DNA of 35,524 nt from an archaeon. Lineage in GTDB: Archaea > Nanobdellota > Nanobdellia > Pacearchaeales > GW2011-AR1. A model generated the notes under the pieces. The model did no database searches, was not told the origin of the DNA, and saw only the letters and a list, made by a program, of their open reading frames with translations. How positions within the stretch are numbered: the first letter of the stretch is position 1; each line of letters begins with the position of its first letter. Both the position numbers and the translations under genes were made by a program. The DNA is taken from assembly GCA_030605415.1 (NCBI GenBank), contig JAUWIJ010000010.1, positions 1 to 35,524 on the forward strand. Direction: 5' to 3'. This document shows positions 6,355 through 13,553 of this stretch, one piece after another.

Positions 6355-7401
6355 ATGGATAAGAAATCTTATTCCCAGTATTTGAAAGAGAAGTTTCCGC
6401 CGAAGGAAGCGTTTGTTAAAAGGATGGAATTGCTTTTGGGCGAGAAAGAGGCGAAAGCGTTTTTTGATATTTGCTACACTAAGACACCGAGTTCAATTAG
6501 ATGTAATAGTTTGAAAATTTCGGTTGAGGATTTAAAGACAAGATTGGAAAATTATGGTTGGAAGTTGAGACAGCCGTTTGAAAAATTTCCTGAGGTTATG
6601 ATTATTGATTCGAAGTTGGAACCGGGGGAGTTGGGAAAGACGAAAGAACATTTGTTGGGGTATTATTATGTTCAGGAAATTTCGTCGATGTTGCCGATGT
6701 TGGTGTTGCAACCTGAAGCTGGGGATTTGGTTTTGGATTTGTGTGCGTCGCCGGGAAGCAAAACGACGCAGGCGGCGGCGATGATGGAGAATGACGGGAC
6801 GATTATCGCGAACGAAATTAGCATGGGACGTATTGGAATTTTGAATTCTAATTTAGAAAGATGTGGGGTTATGAATACGATTGTTACGCGAAAAGAGGGC
6901 GTTGCTTTGTGTGAGAGATTTTTGAAGAAGACGCAATTTAAGTTTGATAAAATTTTGGTTGATGCGCCGTGTTCTGGCGAGGGAACTTTGAGAAAATCGC
7001 CGAGGACTTTTCAGATGTGGAATGTTAATATGATTAAGAAAATTGCCGGGACGCAAAGGAGATTGGCGGAGGCGGCTTTGAAAATTTTGAAGGTTGGCGG
7101 AGAAATGGTTTATTCGACTTGTACTTTGGCGCCAGAGGAAGATGAAATGATTGTTGATTATTTGGTTAAGAATTTTGATGTCGAGATTGAGCAAATTGGG
7201 CACCCAATTGGTGTACCCCTAGGGGTCGGTCTCTCAAAGTCGACCTCGGACGGGGTAAAATTTCGTTGTGGTGTTTGTGAATGGGGAGATGTTAGGATGG
7301 ATAAGAAAATGAAGAATTGTTTGAGATTATATCCGCAGGACAATAATACCGACGGGTTTTTTGTTGCGAAGATTCGGAAGTTGGGGGAGGTCGGGAAATG
7401 A
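6355..7401 (+). CDS. NSUN/RsmB-family RNA m5C methyltransferase
   Basis: Protein of 348 residues of the NOL1/NOP2/Sun family, which transfers methyl from S-adenosylmethionine to C5 of cytosine in tRNA or rRNA. The SAM-binding motif is LDLCASPGSKTTQ (127-139). The two conserved cysteines are present: Cys206 in DAPCSGEGTLRK (motif IV) and Cys256 in YSTCTLAPEEDE (motif VI, the usual nucleophile). The C terminus LRLYPQDNNTDGFFVAKI is canonical. Between residues 282 and 300 is an extra segment (HPIGVPLGVGLSKSTSDG) whose DNA is a set of palindromes, unlike the rest of the gene. No PUA domain is fused; a separate PUA protein is encoded at 8526. The TGA overlaps the next ATG (ATGA), so the genes are translationally coupled. 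Exact substrate cannot be told. Confidence 0.9.
   Translation: MDKKSYSQYLKEKFPPKEAFVKRMELLLGEKEAKAFFDICYTKTPSSIRCNSLKISVEDLKTRLENYGWKLRQPFEKFPEVMIIDSKLEPGELGKTKEHLLGYYYVQEISSMLPMLVLQPEAGDLVLDLCASPGSKTTQAAAMMENDGTIIANEISMGRIGILNSNLERCGVMNTIVTRKEGVALCERFLKKTQFKFDKILVDAPCSGEGTLRKSPRTFQMWNVNMIKKIAGTQRRLAEAALKILKVGGEMVYSTCTLAPEEDEMIVDYLVKNFDVEIEQIGHPIGVPLGVGLSKSTSDGVKFRCGVCEWGDVRMDKKMKNCLRLYPQDNNTDGFFVAKIRKLGEVGK
7203..7256. repeat. Palindrome cluster inside the NSUN gene
   Basis: Three short palindromes in a row: CACC-CAATT-GGTG, the perfect ACCCCTAGGGGT, and GGTCG...CGACC around a 14-nt loop. It is in frame and adds about 18-20 residues just before the C-terminal strands. A similar palindrome-based insertion occurs in the methionine aminopeptidase gene. 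Confidence 0.55.
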
Positions 7402-7964
7402 AATTAATAGCTGTAAGACATGGAGAAACAGAAGAAAATAAAACTGGAATTATTCAGGGACATTTGCCTGGTATACTTTCTGAATTAGGAAAAAAACAGG
7501 CTAAAAAATTAGCAGAAAGATTAAAAGATGAAAATATTGATTTGATAATTTCGAGTGATTTAGATAGAGCTTTTAATACCGCTAAAGAAATTGCTAAATT
7601 TCATAAAGAGATAGATTTCGTTAGTGATAAAAGATTAAGGGAGAGATATATTGGAAGTTTTCAGGGAAAACTTGCAAGAGATGTCGATTGGGATAATCCC
7701 CCAGAAGATTTTGAAACAAGAAAAGAAGTGGAGAAAAGAATTTTTGAATTATTTAATGAAACTTTAAAAAATAATTTTGGTAAAACTGTTATTTTTGTAG
7801 GACACGAAGGAATAAATAAAGCCCTAATTCGGAAGTTTCACGAGACTGAAGAATCTATCTCGAATTTAAAAAATCAAGATAATACCTGCATGAACATTTT
7901 CGAAGTCAATAAATCTGGCAAAGTTAAAACATTATTATTAAATTGTACGGAGCATTTGAAATGA
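7398..7964 (+). CDS. Histidine phosphatase family protein
   Basis: Protein of 188 residues with the phosphatase signature RHGETEENKTGIIQGHLPG at 7-25: His8 is the phosphorylated residue and Arg7 the phosphate binder. Glu at the RERYIGSFQGK block (about 81-91) and the second conserved His in VIFVGHEGINKALI complete the active site. This is the broad-specificity, phosphoglycerate-mutase-like branch (COG0406); natural substrate is not predictable. It overlaps the methyltransferase gene by ATGA and the following gene by ATGA, making a three-gene operon. The start is fixed by the overlap and the conserved N-terminal strand MKLIAVRHG. Confidence 0.85.
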   Translation: MKLIAVRHGETEENKTGIIQGHLPGILSELGKKQAKKLAERLKDENIDLIISSDLDRAFNTAKEIAKFHKEIDFVSDKRLRERYIGSFQGKLARDVDWDNPPEDFETRKEVEKRIFELFNETLKNNFGKTVIFVGHEGINKALIRKFHETEESISNLKNQDNTCMNIFEVNKSGKVKTLLLNCTEHLK

Positions 7965-8407
7965 GAATATATATTGATATAAGTGGGCAGATTCAACAAA
8001 AAAATCTTAATTCCGCTTTGGGTTGCAAGCGAGAAGATGGAATTGAAAGAAGTGTTTTTATGAAAAGCAAAATTAAGAAAAGGATTTTATTAAAATATAA
8101 AGGACAAGTCACAAATCTTATTGAAAAACTTCATTGTATTCTTATATTTTATTGTATTAAAGATTTTTTAGAAAATATTGATGAGATTATTATTTGTAGA
8201 GATGTTAATTTTCGTAGATTAAAAAGACTTCTTCAGTTGTTATTTGATGATAAATTAGAAAACATAAAAATAAGTCAAAGACAGAGTAACGGTACGAAAT
8301 CAAAAGCTCATCGGACTGCACTCAAAACGAAAAGAAATAAAAAACACGCTAATTTAAATATAACAAGGAGGATGGTTGAAGATATTTTATTTGAATTTAA
8401 AAAATAA
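7961..8407 (+). CDS. Hypothetical protein, third gene of the NSUN operon
   Basis: Protein of 148 residues, not confidently recognised. The ATG at 7961 overlaps the upstream TGA (ATGA) and is preferred over an in-frame ATG at 7943. It opens with a strand MRIYIDISG, has a hydrophobic helix HCILIFYCIKDFLENIDEI (about 67-85), and a lysine/arginine-rich C-terminal part (KSKAHRTALKTKRNKKH) ending in a helix. The D-x-S-G opening strand followed later by an Ala/Lys-rich segment is loosely reminiscent of RNase H-like folds, but no full catalytic set can be assigned. The basic charge suggests nucleic-acid contact. Confidence 0.6.
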   Translation: MRIYIDISGQIQQKNLNSALGCKREDGIERSVFMKSKIKKRILLKYKGQVTNLIEKLHCILIFYCIKDFLENIDEIIICRDVNFRRLKRLLQLLFDDKLENIKISQRQSNGTKSKAHRTALKTKRNKKHANLNITRRMVEDILFEFKK

Positions 8408-8525
8408 GAGTGGGCACCACTAGGGTGCAAACCCGATTATGCGATATTTAGCCGAAGCCGTAACATCGCTCCTCCAGGCAACTCTTATAAATATTAAGTA
8501 AATTGAAGTATATAAATTTTTGCAT

Positions 8526-9029
8526 ATGAAAATACAAATAATGGACAGGGCAAAGAAAAAGAAATTTATAGCTGGGCTTTCGGATTTGGGGATGAAGAAA
8601 ATTCCTGAGCTTTTGATTAAGAGTGGGAAAGAGCGAGTGCGAGCGTATTCTGGGGATTTGTCGACGGAGCAGATTATGGAGATTTGGCGGTTGTTGCCGA
8701 TTGAGGGAGTCGGGCTTTATGTTGGGAAAGATATGATTAACCGAAACGGAGTTCACGAGATTAGGTTGAGTTTGGACGGGATGCATACTTGGAGGGAACA
8801 GTTGAGTGAAAGAATTTTTATTTTAAGTGAGGAGCAGGAAAAGAATTGGTTCTTGGGAAAAAATATTGAGTTGGATGATGAACAGGTTGGGAAGATTAGC
8901 ACGGGATTTGTTTCGATTAAATCTGCCGATGAAAAAGATTTTGTTGGGGTAGGAAAAATTGGCAACGATAAAAAAACACTGTTCGGATTTTTGCCAAAAG
9001 AGAGAAGAAGAAAAGAACGAATGGGCTAA
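8526..9029 (+). CDS. Stand-alone PUA-like RNA-binding protein
   Basis: Protein of 167 residues. The C-terminal half reads like the PUA-like domain found at the end of RsmF-type NSUN methyltransferases: LSEEQEKNWFLGKNIEL, then GFVSIKSADEKDFVGVGKI, then KTLFGFLPKERR. The N-terminal half (GLSDLGMKKIPELLIKSG, then YSGDLSTEQIMEIWRLLPIE) resembles a small alpha/beta pre-PUA domain, and VGLYVGKDMINRNGVHEIRL links them. PUA domains bind structured tRNA or rRNA. The NSUN enzyme encoded 1.1 kb upstream lacks such a domain, so this could work with it in trans; that is inference. The ATG at 8526 is chosen; a TTG at 8520 and an ATG at 8541 are alternatives. A TATA box CTTATAAATATTA lies near 8483-8495. 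Confidence 0.65.
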   Translation: MKIQIMDRAKKKKFIAGLSDLGMKKIPELLIKSGKERVRAYSGDLSTEQIMEIWRLLPIEGVGLYVGKDMINRNGVHEIRLSLDGMHTWREQLSERIFILSEEQEKNWFLGKNIELDDEQVGKISTGFVSIKSADEKDFVGVGKIGNDKKTLFGFLPKERRRKERMG

Positions 9030-9037
9030 GGGATTAG

Positions 9038-9215
9038 TGGGTAGTTGGTAGTGAGTAGTGGGGGAAGCGGGGGACTTATCAGCTTCGCTGATAGTTGGGA
9101 GTTGGGAGCGGGGGAAGCGGGGGACTACTAACTGCCAACTACCAACTCCCAACTAATAACGCTGCAAACTAATAACGCTACAAACTAATAACGCTGCAGA
9201 CCGGTAGCGGGAAAC
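9038..9215. repeat. Repeat block with hairpin and 16-bp tandem repeat
   Basis: GGTAGTTGGTAGTGAGTAG followed by the TATCAGC hairpin (9077-9093), then G-rich TTGGGAGTTGGGAGCGGGGG, then ACTACTAACTGCCAACTACC and CCAACTCCCAACT, which pair with the G-rich strand upstream to form a long imperfect hairpin. From about 9150 a 16-bp unit AACTAATAACGCTGCA occurs three times in tandem (one mismatch). No gene is seen. Confidence 0.75.
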
Positions 9216-9240
9216 TAGTAACATATATAAATTTGAAAGA

Positions 9241-9987
9241 ATGTGTTTATTGATGAGTAGTTGGTTAAATTTTTTTGTTGCTATGTTTGGCATTTTGGCT
9301 TTAGTTATTTTGGGAATTTACGGACTTTATAATTTAGCTGATGATATTGTTGAAACGAAATCTGATAATAATATTGTGAACGAAAATGGTGACGAGTTTT
9401 CTATCGAAGATGATTTTTCAAAAATAGAGGGGCTTCATTGGTCGCATATGCCGATTAGTTATTATATTTATGAAGAGTGCGGGAAGTATGAAATTTCGAG
9501 AATGGAACGGGCTTTCGATAAAATTCAAGCTGATTCGTACGGGGTAATTACATTTGAAAAACATAACAGCAGTGTTGTGTCAGATATCGAGGTGAGATGT
9601 TTGTTTTTGGAGAATTGTTATAAAAAAATGAGTTATGGAGATTCTATTTGTTCTCATGATTTAAGTGAGGTAAAGCTTGATGTTAAAGGGAATGTAATAA
9701 CGAAGGCGAGGATTGAACTTATTGGATTGGCTGGGTTTGTGGAAACTGGGACATTGGGACTGTCTGGTTTTGTTGGTGCGACGTGTGGACATTTGAACAG
9801 AGAACTACATACATTACTAAGAGCGTTTGCGTATCCTGAAAACTCGGACAGCGATAGTATAATGTATGTTCTTGAGAATTTTTTCCCGGGACAAGAGCAA
9901 TATGATATCAGAAACTGCATAGGAAACGCCAAAGAAATTGACCTTGAAATTTTGTCCGATTTGGTTGAAAATTATGGAGATGTTTGA
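9241..9987 (+). CDS. Membrane-anchored degenerate matrixin-like protein
   Basis: Protein of 248 residues with one N-terminal hydrophobic segment (10-32) and an exterior domain. Its layout follows archaeal matrixin-type metalloproteases: HWSHMPISYYI (66-76), ECGKYEISRMERAFDKI (79-95), VSDIEVRC (113-120), ITKARIEL (153-160), CGHLNREL (182-189) and the Met-turn SIMY (206-209). The zinc motif HExxHxxGxxH aligns to HTLLRAFAYPE at 190-200: only the first His remains, while Glu, the second His, Gly and the third His became Thr, Arg, Ala and Glu. It should therefore not be a zinc peptidase. The frame is intact, so it may have been kept as a binding protein. A TATA box TATATAAA at 9224-9231 suggests the true start may be the ATG at 9253. 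Confidence 0.65.
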   Translation: MCLLMSSWLNFFVAMFGILALVILGIYGLYNLADDIVETKSDNNIVNENGDEFSIEDDFSKIEGLHWSHMPISYYIYEECGKYEISRMERAFDKIQADSYGVITFEKHNSSVVSDIEVRCLFLENCYKKMSYGDSICSHDLSEVKLDVKGNVITKARIELIGLAGFVETGTLGLSGFVGATCGHLNRELHTLLRAFAYPENSDSDSIMYVLENFFPGQEQYDIRNCIGNAKEIDLEILSDLVENYGDV

Positions 9988-10035
9988 TTATATTTATTCC
10001 CTAATCTTTAAATAGATTATAGAACTCATTATTTT

Positions 10036-11097
10036 ATGGAAAAATCCGAGATTGAATCGTATGTTAAAGCTGGGGAAATAGCTAGGGAAGTTAAGAAGTT
10101 TGCTCGGGGTTTGATTAAGCCGGGGATTAAATTAATTGATGTAGCCGAGGCTATTGATGGGAAAATTTTTGAACTTGGAGGCGAGCCGGCGTTTCCAGTG
10201 AATTTATCTTTGAATGAAATTGCGGCACATTACACTCCCGCACCCGGAGACGAGACAGTTGCTGAAGGAATTTTAAAAGTTGACCTTGGCGTGGCTGTTG
10301 ATGGATATATTGCGGACACTGCTTTTTCGGTTGACCTGACTGATGGCGGAGAATTTAGCGCCGCCGCACGCGGCATACCCTCTAAGGAGGGCACTGGTGT
10401 GCCATCTTCATCGGGCATGATGGAATTGAATGAGAAAATTTTAGAGGAGGCGACAAAAAAAATTCGGGTCGGTATGAAGATTTGTGAGATTGGTGAAGCT
10501 TGTCAGAAAACGCTTGAGGAATGGAATAATAAAAATAATAGCGACTTTTCCATAATTAAAAATTTGTCAGGGCATTCGTTAGGGCGGAATGAAATTCACG
10601 CGGGGTTGACAATTTCTAATTATGGAAATGATAATCAATCTGAGCTGAGCGGGGCTTTTGCTATTGAGCCATTTGTGACGACTGGTGTTGGAAATATTTA
10701 TGAAGGACAACCTGGTGGAATTTATGTTTTGCAATCTGATAATCCGGTTCGTGATAGGAATGCCCGTGAGGTTTTGAAATTTATTAAGGATAAATTTGTG
10801 ACAAGACCGTTTTGTCTTCGCTGGCTGACATCTTGGAGTTCGGAAGGTCGGGGGTCGGACGCTACCCTCACAGATATAAAAGAAAAACAAGTTGGGGCAC
10901 GCTGTTCGCTGGTCGGAGGGTCGGGGGTCGGGAACAGACTGACCGAAAATAAACTGAAATTTATTTTGGCGATGTTGGTTAAGCAAAAGATTTTGTATGA
11001 GTATCCGATGCTGATTGAAAAAAGTAAATCGCCCGTTAGTCAATTTGAAAATACTTTTGTGATTGCCGATGGGAAAGTTTTGTGCACGACGGGATAG
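10036..11097 (+). CDS. map: Methionine aminopeptidase, type II
   Basis: Removes the initiator methionine from nascent proteins; cytosolic and usually essential. Protein of 353 residues against about 295 for archaeal type II enzymes. Metal ligands are all present: Asp83, Asp94, His180 (SGHSLG), Glu211 (AIEPF) and Glu338 (QFENT); His65 and His188 match the substrate-contact histidines. The extra length is two in-frame insertions. The first, residues about 109-127, is encoded by a hairpin at 10373-10412. The second, residues about 266-300, is encoded by repeat DNA including copy C of the fixed-spacing element, placed in the loop before the C-terminal helix where family members have only a few residues. 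The start is supported by a TTTAAATAG box near 10007. Confidence 0.92.
   Translation: MEKSEIESYVKAGEIAREVKKFARGLIKPGIKLIDVAEAIDGKIFELGGEPAFPVNLSLNEIAAHYTPAPGDETVAEGILKVDLGVAVDGYIADTAFSVDLTDGGEFSAAARGIPSKEGTGVPSSSGMMELNEKILEEATKKIRVGMKICEIGEACQKTLEEWNNKNNSDFSIIKNLSGHSLGRNEIHAGLTISNYGNDNQSELSGAFAIEPFVTTGVGNIYEGQPGGIYVLQSDNPVRDRNAREVLKFIKDKFVTRPFCLRWLTSWSSEGRGSDATLTDIKEKQVGARCSLVGGSGVGNRLTENKLKFILAMLVKQKILYEYPMLIEKSKSPVSQFENTFVIADGKVLCTTG
10373..10412. repeat. Hairpin insertion 1 inside map
   Basis: GGCATACC at 10373-10380 pairs with GGTGTGCC (about 10396-10403), and inside it CCCTC-TAAG-GAGGG pairs perfectly. The segment stays in frame and encodes GIPSKEGTGVPS, absent from typical relatives. 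Confidence 0.6.
10826..10942 (+). repeat. Intergenic-type repeat inserted in frame inside map
   Basis: Contains GGAGTTCGGA, GGTCGGGGGTCGGACGCT, the two-arm element (ACCCTCACAGAT at 10864, TTGGGG at 10892, 28 nt apart), TTCGCTGGTCGGAGGGTCGG and a further GTCGG run. These are the same pieces seen between genes at 3190-3240, 4130-4200 and 32940-33100. The translated segment WSSEGRGSDATLTDI to VGGSGVGN is low-complexity and falls between well-conserved parts of the protein. Confidence 0.8.
10864..10901 (+). repeat. Fixed-spacing two-arm element, copy C, inside map
   Basis: ACCCTCACAGAT, 16-nt core, TTGGGGCA; arm distance 28 nt. It lies in the second in-frame insertion of the methionine aminopeptidase gene. 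Confidence 0.8.
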
Positions 11098-11135
11098 GGA
11101 TTTGGGATTTGTGGAAACATTATATAACCCGAAAT

Positions 11136-11444
11136 TCATAATGTTAAATCGTTCATTGTCTCGTTAATTATCTTTTCAATTAGCTTGTCGCCAAAAGAAA
11201 CATCGGGATAATTTTCGATAAGATTATGTGTTCTTTTAATTGCAAATTTTTTTATTTTTATTTTATCGTTTTCATTCCAGTTGAACATTTGTGTTTTTTC
11301 AAATACATTAAAACCATATTAGAGAATCTCGCTTTCAAGGTGACTTTTAGACTCGGGCTTGCTTGTGTGTTCAACTAATATTTTATGCAGAACAACATTT
11401 CCTACGCATCTGCCTATTGATTTAATAACTCTATTTTTTCCCAT
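11136..11444 (-). pseudogene. Small gene downstream of a nucleotidyltransferase, broken by one in-frame stop
   Basis: Reading minus from ATG at 11444 (inside the end of the nucleotidyltransferase gene, 31-nt overlap) gives 41 residues MGKNRVIKSIGRCVGNVVLH...ESEIL, then TAA at 11321-11319, then 60 further residues in the same frame (YGFNVFEKTQMFNWNENDKI...MNDLTL) to TGA at 11136. The frame is coherent throughout and would be a 101-residue basic, helical protein if the stop were a sense codon such as GAA. The overlap suggests a two-gene operon. Function is not recognised. Alternatives are a sequencing error, an ATG at 11288 restarting a 50-residue fragment, or real inactivation. It fills the 316-bp gap that otherwise looks empty. 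Confidence 0.6.
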
Positions 11445-12271
11445 TTTGATTGCTCTATTTTTTTTAAAATTATTGCCAATAATCTGTTAAGATGTAATAA
11501 TCCAATTTTTTTATCAATATTTGTTTTAGAATTTGCCTTTAATTTCTCTGCAATATTTTTACCGATTTCATCATTTATGGATTCTGTTAATTTTTGGTTA
11601 TCTATAATTTTCCGAGAAATTAATTCCACAAGGAGTAAATTTCTAATTGCCTTATAAATATCTAAACTGGAATATTCCTCGTCGGGGATACTATAATCAA
11701 TTTTCATTCTCAGATTTAGTTTTGGGATTTTAATTTTTTTGGGCAAGATAAGTTTTCCATAAATTGTCTTTTTATCTTTTAACTGATATATCAGAGTTAT
11801 GTTCGACGGATAGGATTTTTTGAATGTTTTTTTGTCATATATTTCTACATCTAAATTTAAAGCATATTTTTTTGCATATTTTTTTAGCTCTAGTATTATT
11901 TTATATTTTTCCGACAGATTCTTCCATAATTTTTTCTTGACAACTATTAGAACATCAATATCATTATATTTGTTATAATTTGTCTGAACTGCCGAGCCGT
12001 GTATTGTAATAGAGTCGACACTCTTTATTTTTTCGAGAACAATATCTTTTATTTTTTTTTCGATTACAGGAATTTTTTGATTATATTTCAGCTTCTTAAG
12101 TAGCCCTATTGCATCTATGGATTTTATTTCCCGAAGTTTTGGCCGAACATATCGACTTAGATAATTTGAGTCCTGCTGTGTCAGTTTTTTGTTTTTCAGC
12201 TTTTTCCCTATTACTTCGTTTTCTTTTTTCGTTAATATTGAATTTTTTTTAAGTGGTTTTATCTGTATCAT
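11414..12271 (-). CDS. Nucleotidyltransferase-domain protein
   Basis: Protein of 285 residues. A basic N-terminal region (1-50) ends in TQQDSNYLSRYVRPKLREI. The pol-beta-type catalytic core follows: Gly92-Ser93 in ITIHGSAVQTNYNKYNDIDV, Asp104 and Asp106, and the third acid Asp141 in NLDVEIYD. All three carboxylates for two-metal catalysis are present. A helical C-terminal half (LDIYKAIRNLLLVELISRKI and onward) resembles a substrate-binding or HEPN-like bundle. Substrate unknown; related archaeal proteins are annotated only as nucleotidyltransferase. A TATA box GCTATTTAAATG on the opposite reading lies at 12294-12305, about 25-30 nt upstream of the ATG. Confidence 0.75.
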   Translation of the reverse strand: MIQIKPLKKNSILTKKENEVIGKKLKNKKLTQQDSNYLSRYVRPKLREIKSIDAIGLLKKLKYNQKIPVIEKKIKDIVLEKIKSVDSITIHGSAVQTNYNKYNDIDVLIVVKKKLWKNLSEKYKIILELKKYAKKYALNLDVEIYDKKTFKKSYPSNITLIYQLKDKKTIYGKLILPKKIKIPKLNLRMKIDYSIPDEEYSSLDIYKAIRNLLLVELISRKIIDNQKLTESINDEIGKNIAEKLKANSKTNIDKKIGLLHLNRLLAIILKKIEQSKWEKIELLNQ

Positions 12272-12392
12272 TTAATAGTTATGTGTATTAAGTGCTATTT
12301 AAATGTTTTTGACTGGGATAATATAAATCTTACCTTTTACAATAGTAAATATGAAAAAGTAAAGGGTAGAAGAAAATTAATCAAACAATTAT

Positions 12393-13499
12393 TCACTCTG
12401 ACTTAGCCAACTCTTCAAATAATTTTTTCTGTTTTCGGTTCAGTTTTTTAGGAGTTTGTATTTTTAAATTAATGAATTGGTCGCCGGTTCTGTAGCCGTT
12501 GACATTTTTTATTCCTTCTCCCCTCAATCTAACTATCGTTCCGGATTCTGTTCCTGAGGCTATTTTGATTTTTTTGGTTCCTTTTAGTGTCGGGATAGAA
12601 ATCTTGCATCCCAGTGTCGCTTGTGAAAAACTTATCGGAAAATTCATGTAAATATTGTCACCCTCTCTTTTAAAAATTTTATGAGGTCTCACATTAATTA
12701 CAATAAACAAATTTCCGTTTCTTCCATTTTTAATTGCGTCACCTTTTCCTTCAACTCTTATCATTTGGTCGTTGTCGATTCCTTCGGGGATTTTGATTTT
12801 GATTTTGATTTTATCGTTGACAATTCCCTGTCCGTTACAGTGTCTGCATTTTTGTTTTGGGATTTTTCCTTCGCCGTTACATTTATCACAAGTTGCTACC
12901 TGACGAAAAATCCCAAACGGAGTTCTCTGGTTGATTGTGATTCTGCCCTCGCCATGACACTTATCGCATTTTTCTAATTTTTTGTTTTTTGCCCCAGTTT
13001 CTCCACACGAATCACATGAAACGTGTTTTCTAATTTCAATTTCCTTTTCGCATCCAAACACGGCTTCTTCGAAATCGATTGTTAATCCGTATTGCAAATC
13101 GTCTCCCGCTCTTGTATTGTATGCGCCCCGGAATGAACTTTCGCCCCACTGCTCAGTGTACCCCTTGGTATTTTGGGCAAAATGACTTTCGAATAAATCT
13201 TTGAAAATGTCTGAAAGATTATCTCCGCTGAAACCGCCAGAACTTTCGAAACCGCCAAATCCTTGAGCGGAAGCGTCGTGCCCGAAAGAATCGTATTGTT
13301 TTCTTTTTTTATCGTCGCCCAAAATAGTATACGCTTCACTTATTTCTTTAAATTTTTTTTCATACTTTTCCTTCTTGTCTTTCGGAGCTCTATCGGGATG
13401 ATATTTTAATGCTAATTTTTTATAAGCTTTTTTTAAAACTTCTTTATCTACCCCTTTATCAACTCCCAGAATTTCGTAATAATCTGTTTTATTTGTCAT
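12393..13499 (-). CDS. dnaJ: Chaperone DnaJ (Hsp40)
   Basis: Co-chaperone that delivers substrates to DnaK and stimulates its ATPase. Protein of 368 residues, full type I layout: J domain 5-70 with His34-Pro-Asp36, a Gly/Phe-rich linker (72-95), zinc-binding region with four CxxCxGxG-type repeats (cysteines 162/165, 178/181, 204/207, 218/221), and C-terminal substrate-binding domains ending RKQKKLFEELAKSE. It is the last gene of grpE-dnaK-dnaJ on the minus strand, 54 nt after dnaK. DnaJ is patchily distributed in archaea and is generally considered of bacterial origin there. Confidence 0.95.
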   Translation of the reverse strand: MTNKTDYYEILGVDKGVDKEVLKKAYKKLALKYHPDRAPKDKKEKYEKKFKEISEAYTILGDDKKRKQYDSFGHDASAQGFGGFESSGGFSGDNLSDIFKDLFESHFAQNTKGYTEQWGESSFRGAYNTRAGDDLQYGLTIDFEEAVFGCEKEIEIRKHVSCDSCGETGAKNKKLEKCDKCHGEGRITINQRTPFGIFRQVATCDKCNGEGKIPKQKCRHCNGQGIVNDKIKIKIKIPEGIDNDQMIRVEGKGDAIKNGRNGNLFIVINVRPHKIFKREGDNIYMNFPISFSQATLGCKISIPTLKGTKKIKIASGTESGTIVRLRGEGIKNVNGYRTGDQFINLKIQTPKKLNRKQKKLFEELAKSE

Positions 13500-13553
13500 A
13501 ATAATATATTTTCAAATTAGTTATAAAGTTATTGGTAAAATTAAAGGAAATTT

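Noticed and set aside
11319..11321. Internal TAA as a recoded (selenocysteine or pyrrolysine) codon
   Set aside because: Recoding uses TGA or TAG, and no recoding structure is visible; a mutation or sequencing error is simpler.
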